Below are positions 44,152 to 52,763 of a stretch of 56,764 nucleotides of DNA, one piece after another. Made by a program: the position numbers and the translations under genes. Source of the DNA: Candidatus Gastranaerophilales bacterium (GTDB lineage Bacteria; Cyanobacteriota; Vampirovibrionia; Gastranaerophilales; Gastranaerophilaceae); assembly GCA_944322755.1 (NCBI GenBank), contig CALUPY010000017.1, positions 1 to 56,764 of the forward strand. The letters are read 5' to 3'. How positions within the stretch are numbered: position 1 is the stretch's first letter; each line of letters opens with the position of its first letter. The notes beneath the pieces are model-generated. The model saw only the letters and a program-made list of their open reading frames with translations. It had not been told where the DNA came from and did not search any database.

Positions 44152-45061
44152 ATATCGGTGTGCACCATTTTTTATATTTTTCTACTTTTCCTTTAACAAC
44201 ATCAAAGTACAGTTTTTGGAGGTCTTTTGTGTGTTCTCCAACCGAACCTGTACCTATCGGTCTGTTGTCAATTTTTGTTATCGGGCTGACTTGTGCGCCT
44301 GTACCGCAATAGAATGCTTCATCCGCAATATAAAGTTCGGTTCTGGATATTTCTCTTTCTTCTATCTCCATTCCGAGAACATCACGGGCAAGCTCGATTA
44401 TTGTATTTCTGGTTACACCTACCAGAATATTGTCGGTTGTTTCAGTCGTAACAAGAGTATTTCCTTCAATAAGGAACAGATTCATTGCTGACCCTTCTGT
44501 AACAAACCCCTGCTGGGAAAGAACAATCGCATCATCAAATCCCGCAAGTCTTGCATCGCTTACGATAAGCGCAGTGTTTGCATATGAGCCGCTGACTTTT
44601 GCTCGAGGAGGAATAGCATTGTCATCTACTCTTCTCCAGTTAGAAACACAAACACTCAGTCCTTTTGAAAGATCAATGTAATCCCCCATTGCAAAAGAAA
44701 AAATAAGTACTGAGTCAGGGTTATCAATCAGACCGGGGCCAATTTTGCATGCACTTTTGAAAATTTGCGGTCTGATATAGGCATCTGTGCGGTAATTGTT
44801 CTTTTTTAACAAATCTTTAACAAGTCCGCACCATTCTTCGACAGAATATTTGGATTCCATTCGCATAATTTTACCGCTGTTTATAAGTCTTTCAAAATGT
44901 TCTTTCATTCTGAAAGCATAAAGCTGGTCTTCTTCTTTGTTGTAATATGCACGTATACCTTCAAATACAGATGTTCCGTATAAAAAGGCATGTGTTCTGA
45001 CCGGAATGGAGGCGGTCGCTGCATCTACATACTTGCCGTCTAAAAATACATATTCTGTCAT
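44144..45061 (-). CDS. ilvE: Branched-chain amino acid aminotransferase
   Basis: 305 residues from ATG 45061 (AAAGGAGTATTTT before it; an 8-codon extension upstream lacks one). Fold-type IV PLP enzyme, the last step of Ile/Leu/Val synthesis. The PLP lysine is in AKVSGSYANT, followed by the conserved EGSAMNLF segment and the GTGAQVSPITKID substrate loop. First gene of the ilvE-mlaE pair. Its leader contains a large nested inverted repeat (45086-45145). Confidence 0.94.
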   Translation of the reverse strand: MTEYVFLDGKYVDAATASIPVRTHAFLYGTSVFEGIRAYYNKEEDQLYAFRMKEHFERLINSGKIMRMESKYSVEEWCGLVKDLLKKNNYRTDAYIRPQIFKSACKIGPGLIDNPDSVLIFSFAMGDYIDLSKGLSVCVSNWRRVDDNAIPPRAKVSGSYANTALIVSDARLAGFDDAIVLSQQGFVTEGSAMNLFLIEGNTLVTTETTDNILVGVTRNTIIELARDVLGMEIEEREISRTELYIADEAFYCGTGAQVSPITKIDNRPIGTGSVGEHTKDLQKLYFDVVKGKVEKYKKWCTPIYD

Positions 45062-45085
45062 AAAATACTCCTTTGCTATTGCCAT

Positions 45086-45145
45086 ATCGGGATATTTTGC
45101 GGGTTCGGCAAAATCCGCTTAACCGATTAACCTTATTATCCCGAT
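45086..45145 (-). promoter_or_regulatory. Nested inverted repeats upstream of ilvE
   Basis: ATCGGGATA (45086-45094) pairs with TATCCCGAT (45137-45145). Stacked inside, ATTTTGC (45094-45100) pairs with GCAAAAT (45108-45114). The loop also has the direct repeat TTAACC-GA-TTAACC (45119-45132). It ends about 15 nt before the ribosome binding site, so it is probably a leader element. Confidence 0.5.
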
Positions 45146-45214
45146 TTTTTTGCAGTTTGGCAAGAAAAATTTTGTTTTTAAAAAATTTACTTCAGAAAAA
45201 CATTTATATATTTG

Positions 45215-45226
45215 CTTGTATACAAG
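45215..45226. promoter_or_regulatory. 12-bp palindrome, possible operator
   Basis: CTTGTATACAAG is a perfect 12-bp palindrome between the divergent ilvE and Gfo/Idh genes, in the right place for a dimeric regulator. Confidence 0.4.
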
Positions 45227-45279
45227 TTGCAATTAAGCCGGGAATTTTGAATAATACAAATTCTTTATATAATATTAAT

Positions 45280-45309
45280 TTGATTTTTTATTTTTATCGT
45301 TGATATAAT
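45280..45309 (+). promoter_or_regulatory. Promoter of Gfo/Idh operon
   Basis: TTGATT (45280-45285), 18 nt, TATAAT (45304-45309), 33 nt before the ATG, with AGGGG near the start. Confidence 0.6.
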
Positions 45310-45342
45310 AATAAAAGGAATTATTAGAATACAGGGGTATAA

Positions 45343-46341
45343 ATGAAATCATACAATGTAGCTGTTCTCGGAGCAGGAATATGGGGAAAAAATCTAGTCA
45401 GAAACTTTTATAACCTGAATTATCTTCATACTGTTTGTGATATGGATGAAGAAAATTTGAATAAAGTTCGCAATGAATACAAAAATGTTAATTTAACAAA
45501 AGATTTTAACGAAGTTCTATCGAATAAAGAAATTGACGGAGTTGTTGTTGCAACCCCCAGCCATACACATTACAAAATAGTTAAAGCTGCTCTAACGGCG
45601 GGCAAACATGTCTATGTAGAAAAGCCGATAGCGACAGCAATATCAGAAGCCGAAGAATTAACAAAAATCGCAAATGACAGAAATCTTGTGCTTATGGTCG
45701 GACATTTGCTTTTGTATCATCCGGCAGTAAACAGGCTAAAAATGATTGTTGATTCAGGCGAACTCGGAACTATCAGATATGTACAAAGCGACAGGCTAAA
45801 TATCAATTACTTTAAAAACGACAGAAGTGTAATGTGGGATTTGGCCCCTCATGATGTTTCAATGGTAAGCTATATTCTCGGAGAAAGACCCAGAAGAGTA
45901 GTATCTGCTGTCGGAACAAGCTCTGAGGGCAATGAAATCATGGACATTACTCATATTGATATTGAATTTGAAAGCGGAGCAATGGCTCATATTTCAGACA
46001 GCTGGATACATCCGCAGAAAAGGGTCAATCTGATGATACGAGGAACTAAAGGCAGTGCTGTTTTTGATGATACATTGAAAGAAAACAAATTGCAGGTATT
46101 CCAGAACAGTACACCGAATTCTGTAAGCAATATAGCACTTGATTATATTGAAATTGAACCGCTTAAACTGGAATGCGAACACTTTATAAAATGCATAGAA
46201 CATGGACAAAAAGCCAGAAGCGACGGCGAAAACGGATGTCTTGTTGTTGGTATTCTGGAAACTGCAGAAAAAATGATGTTAGGAGACAAAAGAAAGCTTC
46301 TGGATGAACATGACTTTGCTTTATCTAGAAGTAAACAATAG
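45343..46341 (+). CDS. Gfo/Idh/MocA family oxidoreductase
   Basis: 332 residues. The Rossmann motif VLGAGIWGKN, then VATPSHTHY and the EKP motif (YVEKPIA) with the catalytic-type Lys, and VGHLLLYHPA followed by APHD. Related proteins (WbpB/WlbA type) oxidise UDP-N-acetylhexosamine derivatives or sugars with NAD. First gene of an operon with a phosphatidyltransferase, trmL and nnrD; the sugar substrate is unknown. Confidence 0.85.
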   Translation: MKSYNVAVLGAGIWGKNLVRNFYNLNYLHTVCDMDEENLNKVRNEYKNVNLTKDFNEVLSNKEIDGVVVATPSHTHYKIVKAALTAGKHVYVEKPIATAISEAEELTKIANDRNLVLMVGHLLLYHPAVNRLKMIVDSGELGTIRYVQSDRLNINYFKNDRSVMWDLAPHDVSMVSYILGERPRRVVSAVGTSSEGNEIMDITHIDIEFESGAMAHISDSWIHPQKRVNLMIRGTKGSAVFDDTLKENKLQVFQNSTPNSVSNIALDYIEIEPLKLECEHFIKCIEHGQKARSDGENGCLVVGILETAEKMMLGDKRKLLDEHDFALSRSKQ

Positions 46342-46362
46342 GGAGTAACCGGGAGAGAGTTT

Positions 46363-47040
46363 ATGGCAAATTTGATTACTATTATAAGAATGATTATTGC
46401 TTTTATTGCGATAGGACTTTTGTTCTTTCAAAATGCGGCTTGTTATATAACAGCGTTTATATTAACAGCTATTGCAATTTGGTTTGACGGTCTGGATGGC
46501 TACGTTGCAAGAAAGCTCAACGAAAGTTCCAGATTTGGCGCAGTATTGGACATATTGGGCGACCGTGTGGTCGAAAATATTTACTGGATAGTTTTTGCAG
46601 TTCTCGGATGGGTACCGGTCTGGGTACCGCTTGTGGTTGTAACAAGAGGCATTTTGACAGATGGAGTCAGAAGTATTGCTTTTGAGAAAGGTTATACTGC
46701 ATTCGGATCAACAACAATGATGAAAACAAAACTCGGACACTTCCTTGTTGCCTCAAATTTTTCCAGAGGGAGTTATGCTGTAACAAAAGCTCTGGCTTTT
46801 GCATTGATGATTTTGTGCAATTTCCCGTTTGCAAATATAGTCTTGTTCCTTGACGGAAGCGATCCGGCTATGTCAAACGCTATTGTTCACAATTGGGAAA
46901 TTTTTCACAACATTTGTATAGGCATATGTCCGTTTGCACATTTCTGTGTGTATGCAGCTGTTGCCTTCTGTGTATTGAGAGGGCTGCCTGTATTAATTGA
47001 AAGCAGAAGATTTTTTGTAGAAGATGAAAATAAAGAGTAG
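46363..47040 (+). CDS. pgsA: CDP-alcohol phosphatidyltransferase (PgsA-like)
   Basis: 225 residues with about five to six membrane helices. The full CAP signature D-x2-D-G-x2-A-R-x8-G-x3-D-x3-D is present, from DGLDGYVAR through GAVLDILGD (about 43-68), binding the CDP-diacylglycerol and metals. Most likely phosphatidylglycerophosphate synthase, the main cyanobacterial phospholipid route. GGGAG before the ATG. It overlaps trmL by 17 bases. The phosphatase YqeG found at 17174 could act next in the path. Confidence 0.86.
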   Translation: MANLITIIRMIIAFIAIGLLFFQNAACYITAFILTAIAIWFDGLDGYVARKLNESSRFGAVLDILGDRVVENIYWIVFAVLGWVPVWVPLVVVTRGILTDGVRSIAFEKGYTAFGSTTMMKTKLGHFLVASNFSRGSYAVTKALAFALMILCNFPFANIVLFLDGSDPAMSNAIVHNWEIFHNICIGICPFAHFCVYAAVAFCVLRGLPVLIESRRFFVEDENKE

Positions 47041-47485
47041 TTTTAACATAGTTCTGGTAGAACCGGAAATTCCCCAAAACACAGGGAACATAGTTCGTTT
47101 GTGCGCCTGTACAAACAGCAGACTCTTTCTTGTGGGTAAGCTTGGTTTTTCAATTGACAGCAGGCATTTAAAACGTGCGGGGCTTGATTACTGGGATTCA
47201 GTTGAAATCACCCGTGTTCCGACACTATCTGAACTGCAGAGCCAATATACTGAGAGTAATTTTTATTATTTAACCACTAAATCAAAAAATTTGTATACAA
47301 AAAGAACATTTAAAGACGGAGATTTTTTTGTTTTCGGGCCGGAGACAAGAGGGCTTGATGAAAATCTTTTACATAAAAATGCAGATATGGCAATAACTAT
47401 CCCGATGAATGAAGGTCAAAGAAGCCTGAATCTGTCTAATTCTGTAGCAATAGTAGTATATGAGGCAATACGGCAAAATGGCTGA
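47024..47485 (+). CDS. trmL: tRNA (cytidine/uridine-34-2'-O)-methyltransferase TrmL
   Basis: 153 residues, a SPOUT (knotted) methyltransferase modifying wobble position 34 of tRNA-Leu. VEPEIPQNTGNIVRLC, FGPETRGLDE and IPMNEGQRSLNLSNSVAIVVYE are the family motifs. It starts inside pgsA. Confidence 0.93.
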   Translation: MKIKSSFNIVLVEPEIPQNTGNIVRLCACTNSRLFLVGKLGFSIDSRHLKRAGLDYWDSVEITRVPTLSELQSQYTESNFYYLTTKSKNLYTKRTFKDGDFFVFGPETRGLDENLLHKNADMAITIPMNEGQRSLNLSNSVAIVVYEAIRQNG

Positions 47486-48356
47486 CAAAATAACTAGAGA
47501 ATACGCAGCGGCTCTGCTGCCCCAAAGACCTGAAAATTCGCACAAGGGGACATTTGGAAAAGTCTTAAATATCGCAGGTTCGCTGAATTATCAAGGTGCA
47601 GCTTATTTGTCTTCTATTGCTGCACTAAAATCCGGTGCAGGATATGTGTCATTAGCCTCAATTCAAAAGGTTGCGGACAACGTCGCTGCAAAAACGCCCG
47701 ATATAACGTTTATACCTTTAAGAGATTCATACAATCAGTGTGTAGCCAGTGATGCGTTTTCTGAAATAAAAGAAATTATAAACGGATATAACATAATATC
47801 CATGGGTTCAGGACTTTCTGATAAACCGGCTGCTATAGCATTTATTGATGAAGCATTAAAATACCTGAATGAAACAAATTTTCCGGTTGTACTTGATGCA
47901 GATGCCCTGAACGCAATATCTCATCTCGGGATATTAAAGCTTCCGTCTAATTCAATAATAACGCCGCATCCAAAAGAATTGTCAAGGTTAATTGACATAC
48001 CTGCAGAGGAAATCCAGAATGACCGAGTCCAATACGCAAAATTTGCCGCTCAAAAATTCGGCTCAATTGTTGTTTTAAAAGGTCATGAAACTGTTATCGT
48101 TTCAGAAGATGAAATTTTTATTAACACAACAGGAAATTCAGCTCTTGCAAAAGCAGGAAGCGGCGACGTTTTGACGGGCATGATTGCAGGTTTTGCAGCA
48201 CAGGGGCTTTCATTAAAAAAGGCAGCCATACTTGGCGTATTTTTGCACGGTCTGTCAGGAGAACTTGCGTCACAAGAACTTACAGAATACAGCGTACTTG
48301 CGTCAGACATATTAAAGTATATTCCGATTGGAATAAAACAATTACTGACTGTTTAA
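47478..48356 (+). CDS. nnrD: ADP-dependent NAD(P)H-hydrate dehydratase NnrD
   Basis: 292 residues from ATG 47478 (an ATG at 47460 in frame is possible). Repairs damaged NADH hydrate. HKGTFGKVLNIAGS, LDADALNAI, ITPHPKELSRL and the catalytic AKAGSGDVLTGMIAG motif are seen. It lacks the epimerase domain (NnrE) often fused to it. Its 3' end overlaps aroH by 15 bases on the other strand. Confidence 0.92.
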   Translation: MADKITREYAAALLPQRPENSHKGTFGKVLNIAGSLNYQGAAYLSSIAALKSGAGYVSLASIQKVADNVAAKTPDITFIPLRDSYNQCVASDAFSEIKEIINGYNIISMGSGLSDKPAAIAFIDEALKYLNETNFPVVLDADALNAISHLGILKLPSNSIITPHPKELSRLIDIPAEEIQNDRVQYAKFAAQKFGSIVVLKGHETVIVSEDEIFINTTGNSALAKAGSGDVLTGMIAGFAAQGLSLKKAAILGVFLHGLSGELASQELTEYSVLASDILKYIPIGIKQLLTV

Positions 48357-48710
48357 ATCAGTTCTCAGAGCTCTGGCGCCTTTTAAGTATACGTGTTTAA
48401 TTTCTTCCTGTTTTTTTTCTGTATTCACAACAACAAGAACTCTAAGGCATTTTTCAAGACTACCCTCCACAGAAAGTTCATTAAAACACATCATCGGAAC
48501 CCGGGCGAAATCAAGACATTCACGTGCAAACTTTGCTGGAAATGCGGATTTTAGGTCATTTGTCAGAGTAAAAATAACATGTGAAATGTCTTTTAATTCA
48601 ACAGCATTATTCTTTATAATTTCAGACAGCAGTTCAATTGTAGCCTCTTTTATCATATCAGCAGTGTCCGAATCTACTGTAATAGCGCCTCTTATACCTC
48701 TTGAGAACAT
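48342..48710 (-). CDS. aroH: AroH-class chorismate mutase
   Basis: 122 residues. Chorismate to prephenate. RGIRGAITVD, IFTLTNDLKSAFPAKFAR with the catalytic Arg, and VPMMCFNELSV match the trimeric AroH fold known from Bacillus and cyanobacteria, not the AroQ helical type. It lies at the end of the def-fmt run and overlaps fmt by 19 bases. Confidence 0.93.
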   Translation of the reverse strand: MFSRGIRGAITVDSDTADMIKEATIELLSEIIKNNAVELKDISHVIFTLTNDLKSAFPAKFARECLDFARVPMMCFNELSVEGSLEKCLRVLVVVNTEKKQEEIKHVYLKGARALRTDLNSQ

Positions 48711-49663
48711 TCTCTTACCTCATCTGCAAATATATCACCGCATTTTATTTTTGTACCGTTTGCCCAGTCGTACGGACTCATTTCCTGCTTGCCTTCAGGT
48801 TTTATCTTTGTGATAAGAAGACTTCCGTCTTTAAGACAGAGCTCCATTCCATCTTTTGATATTTTATTAATTGAACAAATAGTCCCTTTGGGAGTACAGT
48901 GTTCAATAACTCTGGATTCAGTTACTTTTATAAGCTTTCCGTTACATTTTGTATAAGCAGTCGGCCAGCTTTTCATTGCTCGTATCTGATTATGAATTTC
49001 ATCGACGCTTCTGTTCCAGTCTATTGCGCCGTCTGATTTTTGGAATTTTTTGGCAATCGTTACACCTGTTTCATCTTGTTTTTTGGGATTCAGCGTTTTT
49101 GTATAAAGCCCCTTTATTGTTTTGTAGAGCAAAAACGGCGCCTTATCGCTGATAATTTCAGACAGTTCAATATCTGTCATATTTTCTGTTATTGGAATTT
49201 TTTCCTGCTGGCAAATATCCCCGGCATCAAGGGCCAGCACAGTAATCATCGTAGTTATGCCTGTTTCTGTTTTTCCGTCATATATTGCACGCTGAATCGG
49301 ATTCGCACCGCGATACTCAGGCAAAAGCGACGCATGCAGATTTATGGTCGCAAATTTCGGAATATCAAGAACCTCCTGCGTCAGAATCTGTCCAAATGCA
49401 AATGTTATAAAAAAATCAGGCTCTAATTCTTTTAACTTTTGAATAAGTTCATTATCCTTTCGAATGGACTCTGTTTGAAAAACAGGAACCGCATTTTTCA
49501 ATGCACACTCTTTTACCGGCGGGGGAGTAAGTTTATTTCCTCTGCCAGATGGTCTGTCCGGCTGTGTTACTACTGCCTGGATTTGAATATCATTAAAATT
49601 CAGCAGCTTTTTAAGACTGTTTACCGCAATCAGGGGGGTTCCCATAAAAACAACTTTTATCAC
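48692..49663 (-). CDS. fmt: Methionyl-tRNA formyltransferase
   Basis: 323 residues. Start taken as GTG at 49663: GAGGAG sits 7 nt upstream within the end of def, while in-frame ATG codons further upstream lie inside def and lack one. Formylates initiator Met-tRNA. FMGTP, INLHASLLPEYRGANPIQRAI with the Asn/His catalytic pair, and LDAGDICQ with the Asp, then the C-terminal OB domain. Stop of def to GTG is 4 nt. Confidence 0.94.
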   Translation of the reverse strand: MIKVVFMGTPLIAVNSLKKLLNFNDIQIQAVVTQPDRPSGRGNKLTPPPVKECALKNAVPVFQTESIRKDNELIQKLKELEPDFFITFAFGQILTQEVLDIPKFATINLHASLLPEYRGANPIQRAIYDGKTETGITTMITVLALDAGDICQQEKIPITENMTDIELSEIISDKAPFLLYKTIKGLYTKTLNPKKQDETGVTIAKKFQKSDGAIDWNRSVDEIHNQIRAMKSWPTAYTKCNGKLIKVTESRVIEHCTPKGTICSINKISKDGMELCLKDGSLLITKIKPEGKQEMSPYDWANGTKIKCGDIFADEVRECSQEV

Positions 49664-49667
49664 TTTA

Positions 49668-50258
49668 TTACTCCTCATCTTGCGGAAGCTCAACAGGATT
49701 TTCCTGTATTTCTTTTTCAAGCTCTTCTTCCTGAATTAAACGTGACTCATCAACATGCTGCAGACCCTTTTCTTCAAGTATTTTATTGGCTTCTTCAATA
49801 TTTCTGCAATGATCAATAAAAAGTATTCCGTCAAGGTGGTCAAATTCATGCTGAATTGCTCTTGCCAGAAGACAGCCGTCAGTAGCCTCTTTAACAAAGG
49901 GTTTTCCATGAATGTCTAGAGCCTTTACCATAACATTTTTATAGCGCCGTACATTAGTATAAGCCTCGGGAAAACTCAAACAGCCTTCATAACTGTTGAC
50001 TGCTCCGGATTTTTTAATAATTTTAGGATTAATAAAAACTATAGGATTAAGCGGTTCATTATTCGTCGAAACATCTATAACAAAAACTCTGAGGTTTTCC
50101 CCGATTTGGGGGGCCGCAAGCCCGACTCCGTTTTTTGCGTACATTGTGTCCAAAAGGTCATGTACAAGTGTCTGTATTTTTTTCGAGATTTTTGAAACTT
50201 CTTTGGATTTTTTTCTGAGCGTTTCATCTCCATATGATATAATTTTCTTTATTGCCAT
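49668..50258 (-). CDS. def: Peptide deformylase
   Basis: 196 residues. Removes the formyl group from nascent proteins. GVGLAAPQIG, EGCLSFPEA with the metal Cys, and QHEFDHLDG with two metal His and the catalytic Glu are complete. An acidic C-terminal extension (EEELEKEIQENPVELPQDEE) is unusual. AAAGGTG precedes the ATG. Confidence 0.95.
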   Translation of the reverse strand: MAIKKIISYGDETLRKKSKEVSKISKKIQTLVHDLLDTMYAKNGVGLAAPQIGENLRVFVIDVSTNNEPLNPIVFINPKIIKKSGAVNSYEGCLSFPEAYTNVRRYKNVMVKALDIHGKPFVKEATDGCLLARAIQHEFDHLDGILFIDHCRNIEEANKILEEKGLQHVDESRLIQEEELEKEIQENPVELPQDEE

Positions 50259-50268
50259 ATTATCACCT

Positions 50269-51336
50269 TTATATTTGCATTGCTTTTAATATGTCGTTTA
50301 GTTCACTGGATGTCTTTTTAACTTCACATCCCGAGTATTTTATTGCAGAATCCGGGTCTTTTAATCCGTTGCCGGTCAAAATACATACGATTTTCTTTCC
50401 TGATTCAACCAGACCGAGCTTTTTAGCTTTGATTACCCCGGCTACAGAAGCAGCACTAGCTGGTTCTGCCAGTATACCTTCTGTTGAAGCGAGAAGTTTG
50501 TACGCTTCGATTATCTGTTCGTCATTTACAAAGTTAATGATTCCGCCGGATTTGTCTCTTGCGTTTTCAGCCTGTTTCCAGCTTGCCGGATTTCCGATTC
50601 TTATTGCAGTTGCAATTGTTTCCGGCTTCAAAATACGTTCGCCTTTTACAATAGCAGCAGCTCCTTCCGCCTCAAATCCCATCATTTTGGGCAGGTGAGT
50701 CGTTTTTCTAAGAGCAAGAAATTCTTCATAACCTTTAAAATATGCCGTGATATTTCCTGCGTTTCCAACCGGTATAAAATGATAATCCGGTGCATCTCCA
50801 AGTGCCTCGCATATTTCAAATGCACCTGTTTTCTGACCTTCAATTCTGAAAGGATTAACTGAATTTACAAGAGTTACTGGATATTTTTCTGAAATTTCTA
50901 TTACACGCTCAAGCGCCTCATCAAAATTTCCCTTAATAGCAATAATTTCAGCACCGTACATCATAGCCTGTGAAAGCTTTCCGAGTGCAATATATCCGTC
51001 AGGGATGAGAACAAATGTTTTCATTCCGGCTTTTGCGCCGTAGGCAGCAGCAGCAGCGCTTGTATTGCCGGTAGAAGCACAAATAATTGCTTTTGCGCCC
51101 GATTCCTTAGCTTTTGAGACAGCCATTGTCATGCCTCTGTCCTTGAAACTTCCTGTCGGGTTAGAGCCTTCATATTTCAAATATATTTCACAATCAAGAC
51201 CTAGTTTCTTTGCAAGATTATCAGCTTTTATGAGCGGTGTATTACCTTCATTAAGTGTTACAACCGGTGTAGAATCAGAAACCGGAAGATACTGCCTGTA
51301 TCTGTTAATCAAGCCTTGATAATGATTTTTTTCCAT
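50269..51336 (-). CDS. thrC: Threonine synthase
   Basis: 355 residues. A PLP enzyme making threonine from O-phosphohomoserine. The PLP lysine is K65 in [28 protein letters not shown] is the phosphate loop, and the PLP-binding tail [10 protein letters not shown] is present. It lies 3 nt after hom; the homoserine kinase thrB is not between them. Confidence 0.94.
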   Translation of the reverse strand: MEKNHYQGLINRYRQYLPVSDSTPVVTLNEGNTPLIKADNLAKKLGLDCEIYLKYEGSNPTGSFKDRGMTMAVSKAKESGAKAIICASTGNTSAAAAAYGAKAGMKTFVLIPDGYIALGKLSQAMMYGAEIIAIKGNFDEALERVIEISEKYPVTLVNSVNPFRIEGQKTGAFEICEALGDAPDYHFIPVGNAGNITAYFKGYEEFLALRKTTHLPKMMGFEAEGAAAIVKGERILKPETIATAIRIGNPASWKQAENARDKSGGIINFVNDEQIIEAYKLLASTEGILAEPASAASVAGVIKAKKLGLVESGKKIVCILTGNGLKDPDSAIKYSGCEVKKTSSELNDILKAMQI

Positions 51337-51339
51337 TTT

Positions 51340-52608
51340 TTACTCCATTACTCTTATTAAATTATTAATTTTTACAATATTTTTGTTCTCTTTTAATTCT
51401 TTAATTGCTTTTTGTATATTTGCTTCGAGACTTTTTTCAGTAATAACCACAATTTCTGCAGTATTCTGACTGTCAACACCTTTTTGCAGCACGCTGGAAA
51501 GGTTTATTTGTGATTTTCCGCAAATTTCTCCAATACAGCCGATTACCCCGGGAATATTAGCTGCAGTAATAGAAATGTAATATTTATTAAAGGTTTCTTC
51601 TATATGAAGCTGAACTGCATTCACTGTATGATTGCAGCGCATCATCGGAAGAGGCTTTGGACAGTCAAGATTCTGGACAATAGCAAGAATATCACCCAAC
51701 ACAGAGCTTGCTGTAGGCATTTCACCGGCTCCGGGTCCCGCAAACATTACCTTCCCGACCGGAGAACCTTCAAGCAGAACAGCATTAGTTACGTTGTTAA
51801 TTGTGGATAGTGTATTAGTAAAAGGCACAAGCATAGGATGAACGCGGACATCTGTTTTTCCTTCATCATTTAGTGAAGCTATGGCAATAAGCTTTATTCT
51901 GTATCCCAGCTCTTTTGCAAATTTTATATCATTTGCGCTTATTTTTGTTATACCTTCTCTGTAAATTTTGCTTATATCTACTCTTTGCTGGAGTGCAATA
52001 GTTGCAAGAGTAGCAATTTTATATGCAGAATCAAAACCTTCCACATCTCCGGTGGGATCGGTTTCTGCATATCCAAGTTTTTGCGCTTCTTTTAAAACAG
52101 TCTCATACGAAACATTTTCTTCTTCCATTTTTGTCAGAATGTAATTTGTTGTTCCGTTTAAAATACCTGCAATTTTCTTTATTTTGTTTCCTGCCAAGGT
52201 CGTTTTAATCGGCATAATTATCGGAATACCGCCAGCAATAGCCGCTTCATAAAGAATTACAACATTTTTTTCATTGGCAAGTTTGAAAAGTTCTTCTCCT
52301 TTTTTGGCCAGAAGCTCTTTGTTTGCTGTGACAATATGTTTTCCGTTCATTATCGCAGTTTTTAGCAAATCATAAGCAGGCTCGGTTCCGCCTATAACCT
52401 CTACAACTATTTGAATATTCTTGTCATTTACTATCTCAAAAGGGTCATCAGTAAGTATAGATTCATCAAGTCCTTCTATATTTCTTTTTTTAGAAAGATT
52501 TTTTACGGCAATTTTTTTTATGTGAACGTCCGGAAAATCTCTGAGCACTTTCACAACCCCGCCGCCTACTGTTCCTAATCCTATTAAACCTATATTTACT
52601 TTGTTCAT
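51340..52608 (-). CDS. hom: Homoserine dehydrogenase
   Basis: 422 residues from ATG 52608 with AGAGGTG upstream (a GTG two codons before is possible). NAD(P) Rossmann IGLIGLGTVGGGV, then EVIGGTEPAYDLL, ANKELLAKKG, AGGIPIIMPIK, the active-site region GILNGTTNYILTKM, and an ACT domain in the last 80 residues for threonine feedback. First gene of hom-thrC-def-fmt-aroH. Confidence 0.95.
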   Translation of the reverse strand: MNKVNIGLIGLGTVGGGVVKVLRDFPDVHIKKIAVKNLSKKRNIEGLDESILTDDPFEIVNDKNIQIVVEVIGGTEPAYDLLKTAIMNGKHIVTANKELLAKKGEELFKLANEKNVVILYEAAIAGGIPIIMPIKTTLAGNKIKKIAGILNGTTNYILTKMEEENVSYETVLKEAQKLGYAETDPTGDVEGFDSAYKIATLATIALQQRVDISKIYREGITKISANDIKFAKELGYRIKLIAIASLNDEGKTDVRVHPMLVPFTNTLSTINNVTNAVLLEGSPVGKVMFAGPGAGEMPTASSVLGDILAIVQNLDCPKPLPMMRCNHTVNAVQLHIEETFNKYYISITAANIPGVIGCIGEICGKSQINLSSVLQKGVDSQNTAEIVVITEKSLEANIQKAIKELKENKNIVKINNLIRVME

Positions 52609-52676
52609 TCTCACCTCTGATTTTTTATTATACCAATATTAAAGCATAAAAATGTCTATGTGTTTATTGTAAAATT

Positions 52677-52706
52677 TTGCACATAATAATAAAATTGTTT
52701 TAAAAT
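52677..52706 (+). promoter_or_regulatory. Promoter of the TPR-dus operon
   Basis: TTGCAC (52677-52682), 18 nt, TAAAAT (52701-52706). A leader hairpin GGCATG-GAAG-CATGCC (52722-52737) follows, then GGAGGAG before the ATG. Confidence 0.6.
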
Positions 52707-52763
52707 AGAATTATAAAAACAGGCATGGAAGCATGCCGGAGATAACAATCGGAGGAGAGCAAG

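Noticed and set aside
45062-45160. T-box riboswitch for ilvE
   Set aside because: The T-box AGGGTGGNACCGCG motif and specifier loop are absent; kept only as an unclassified leader structure.
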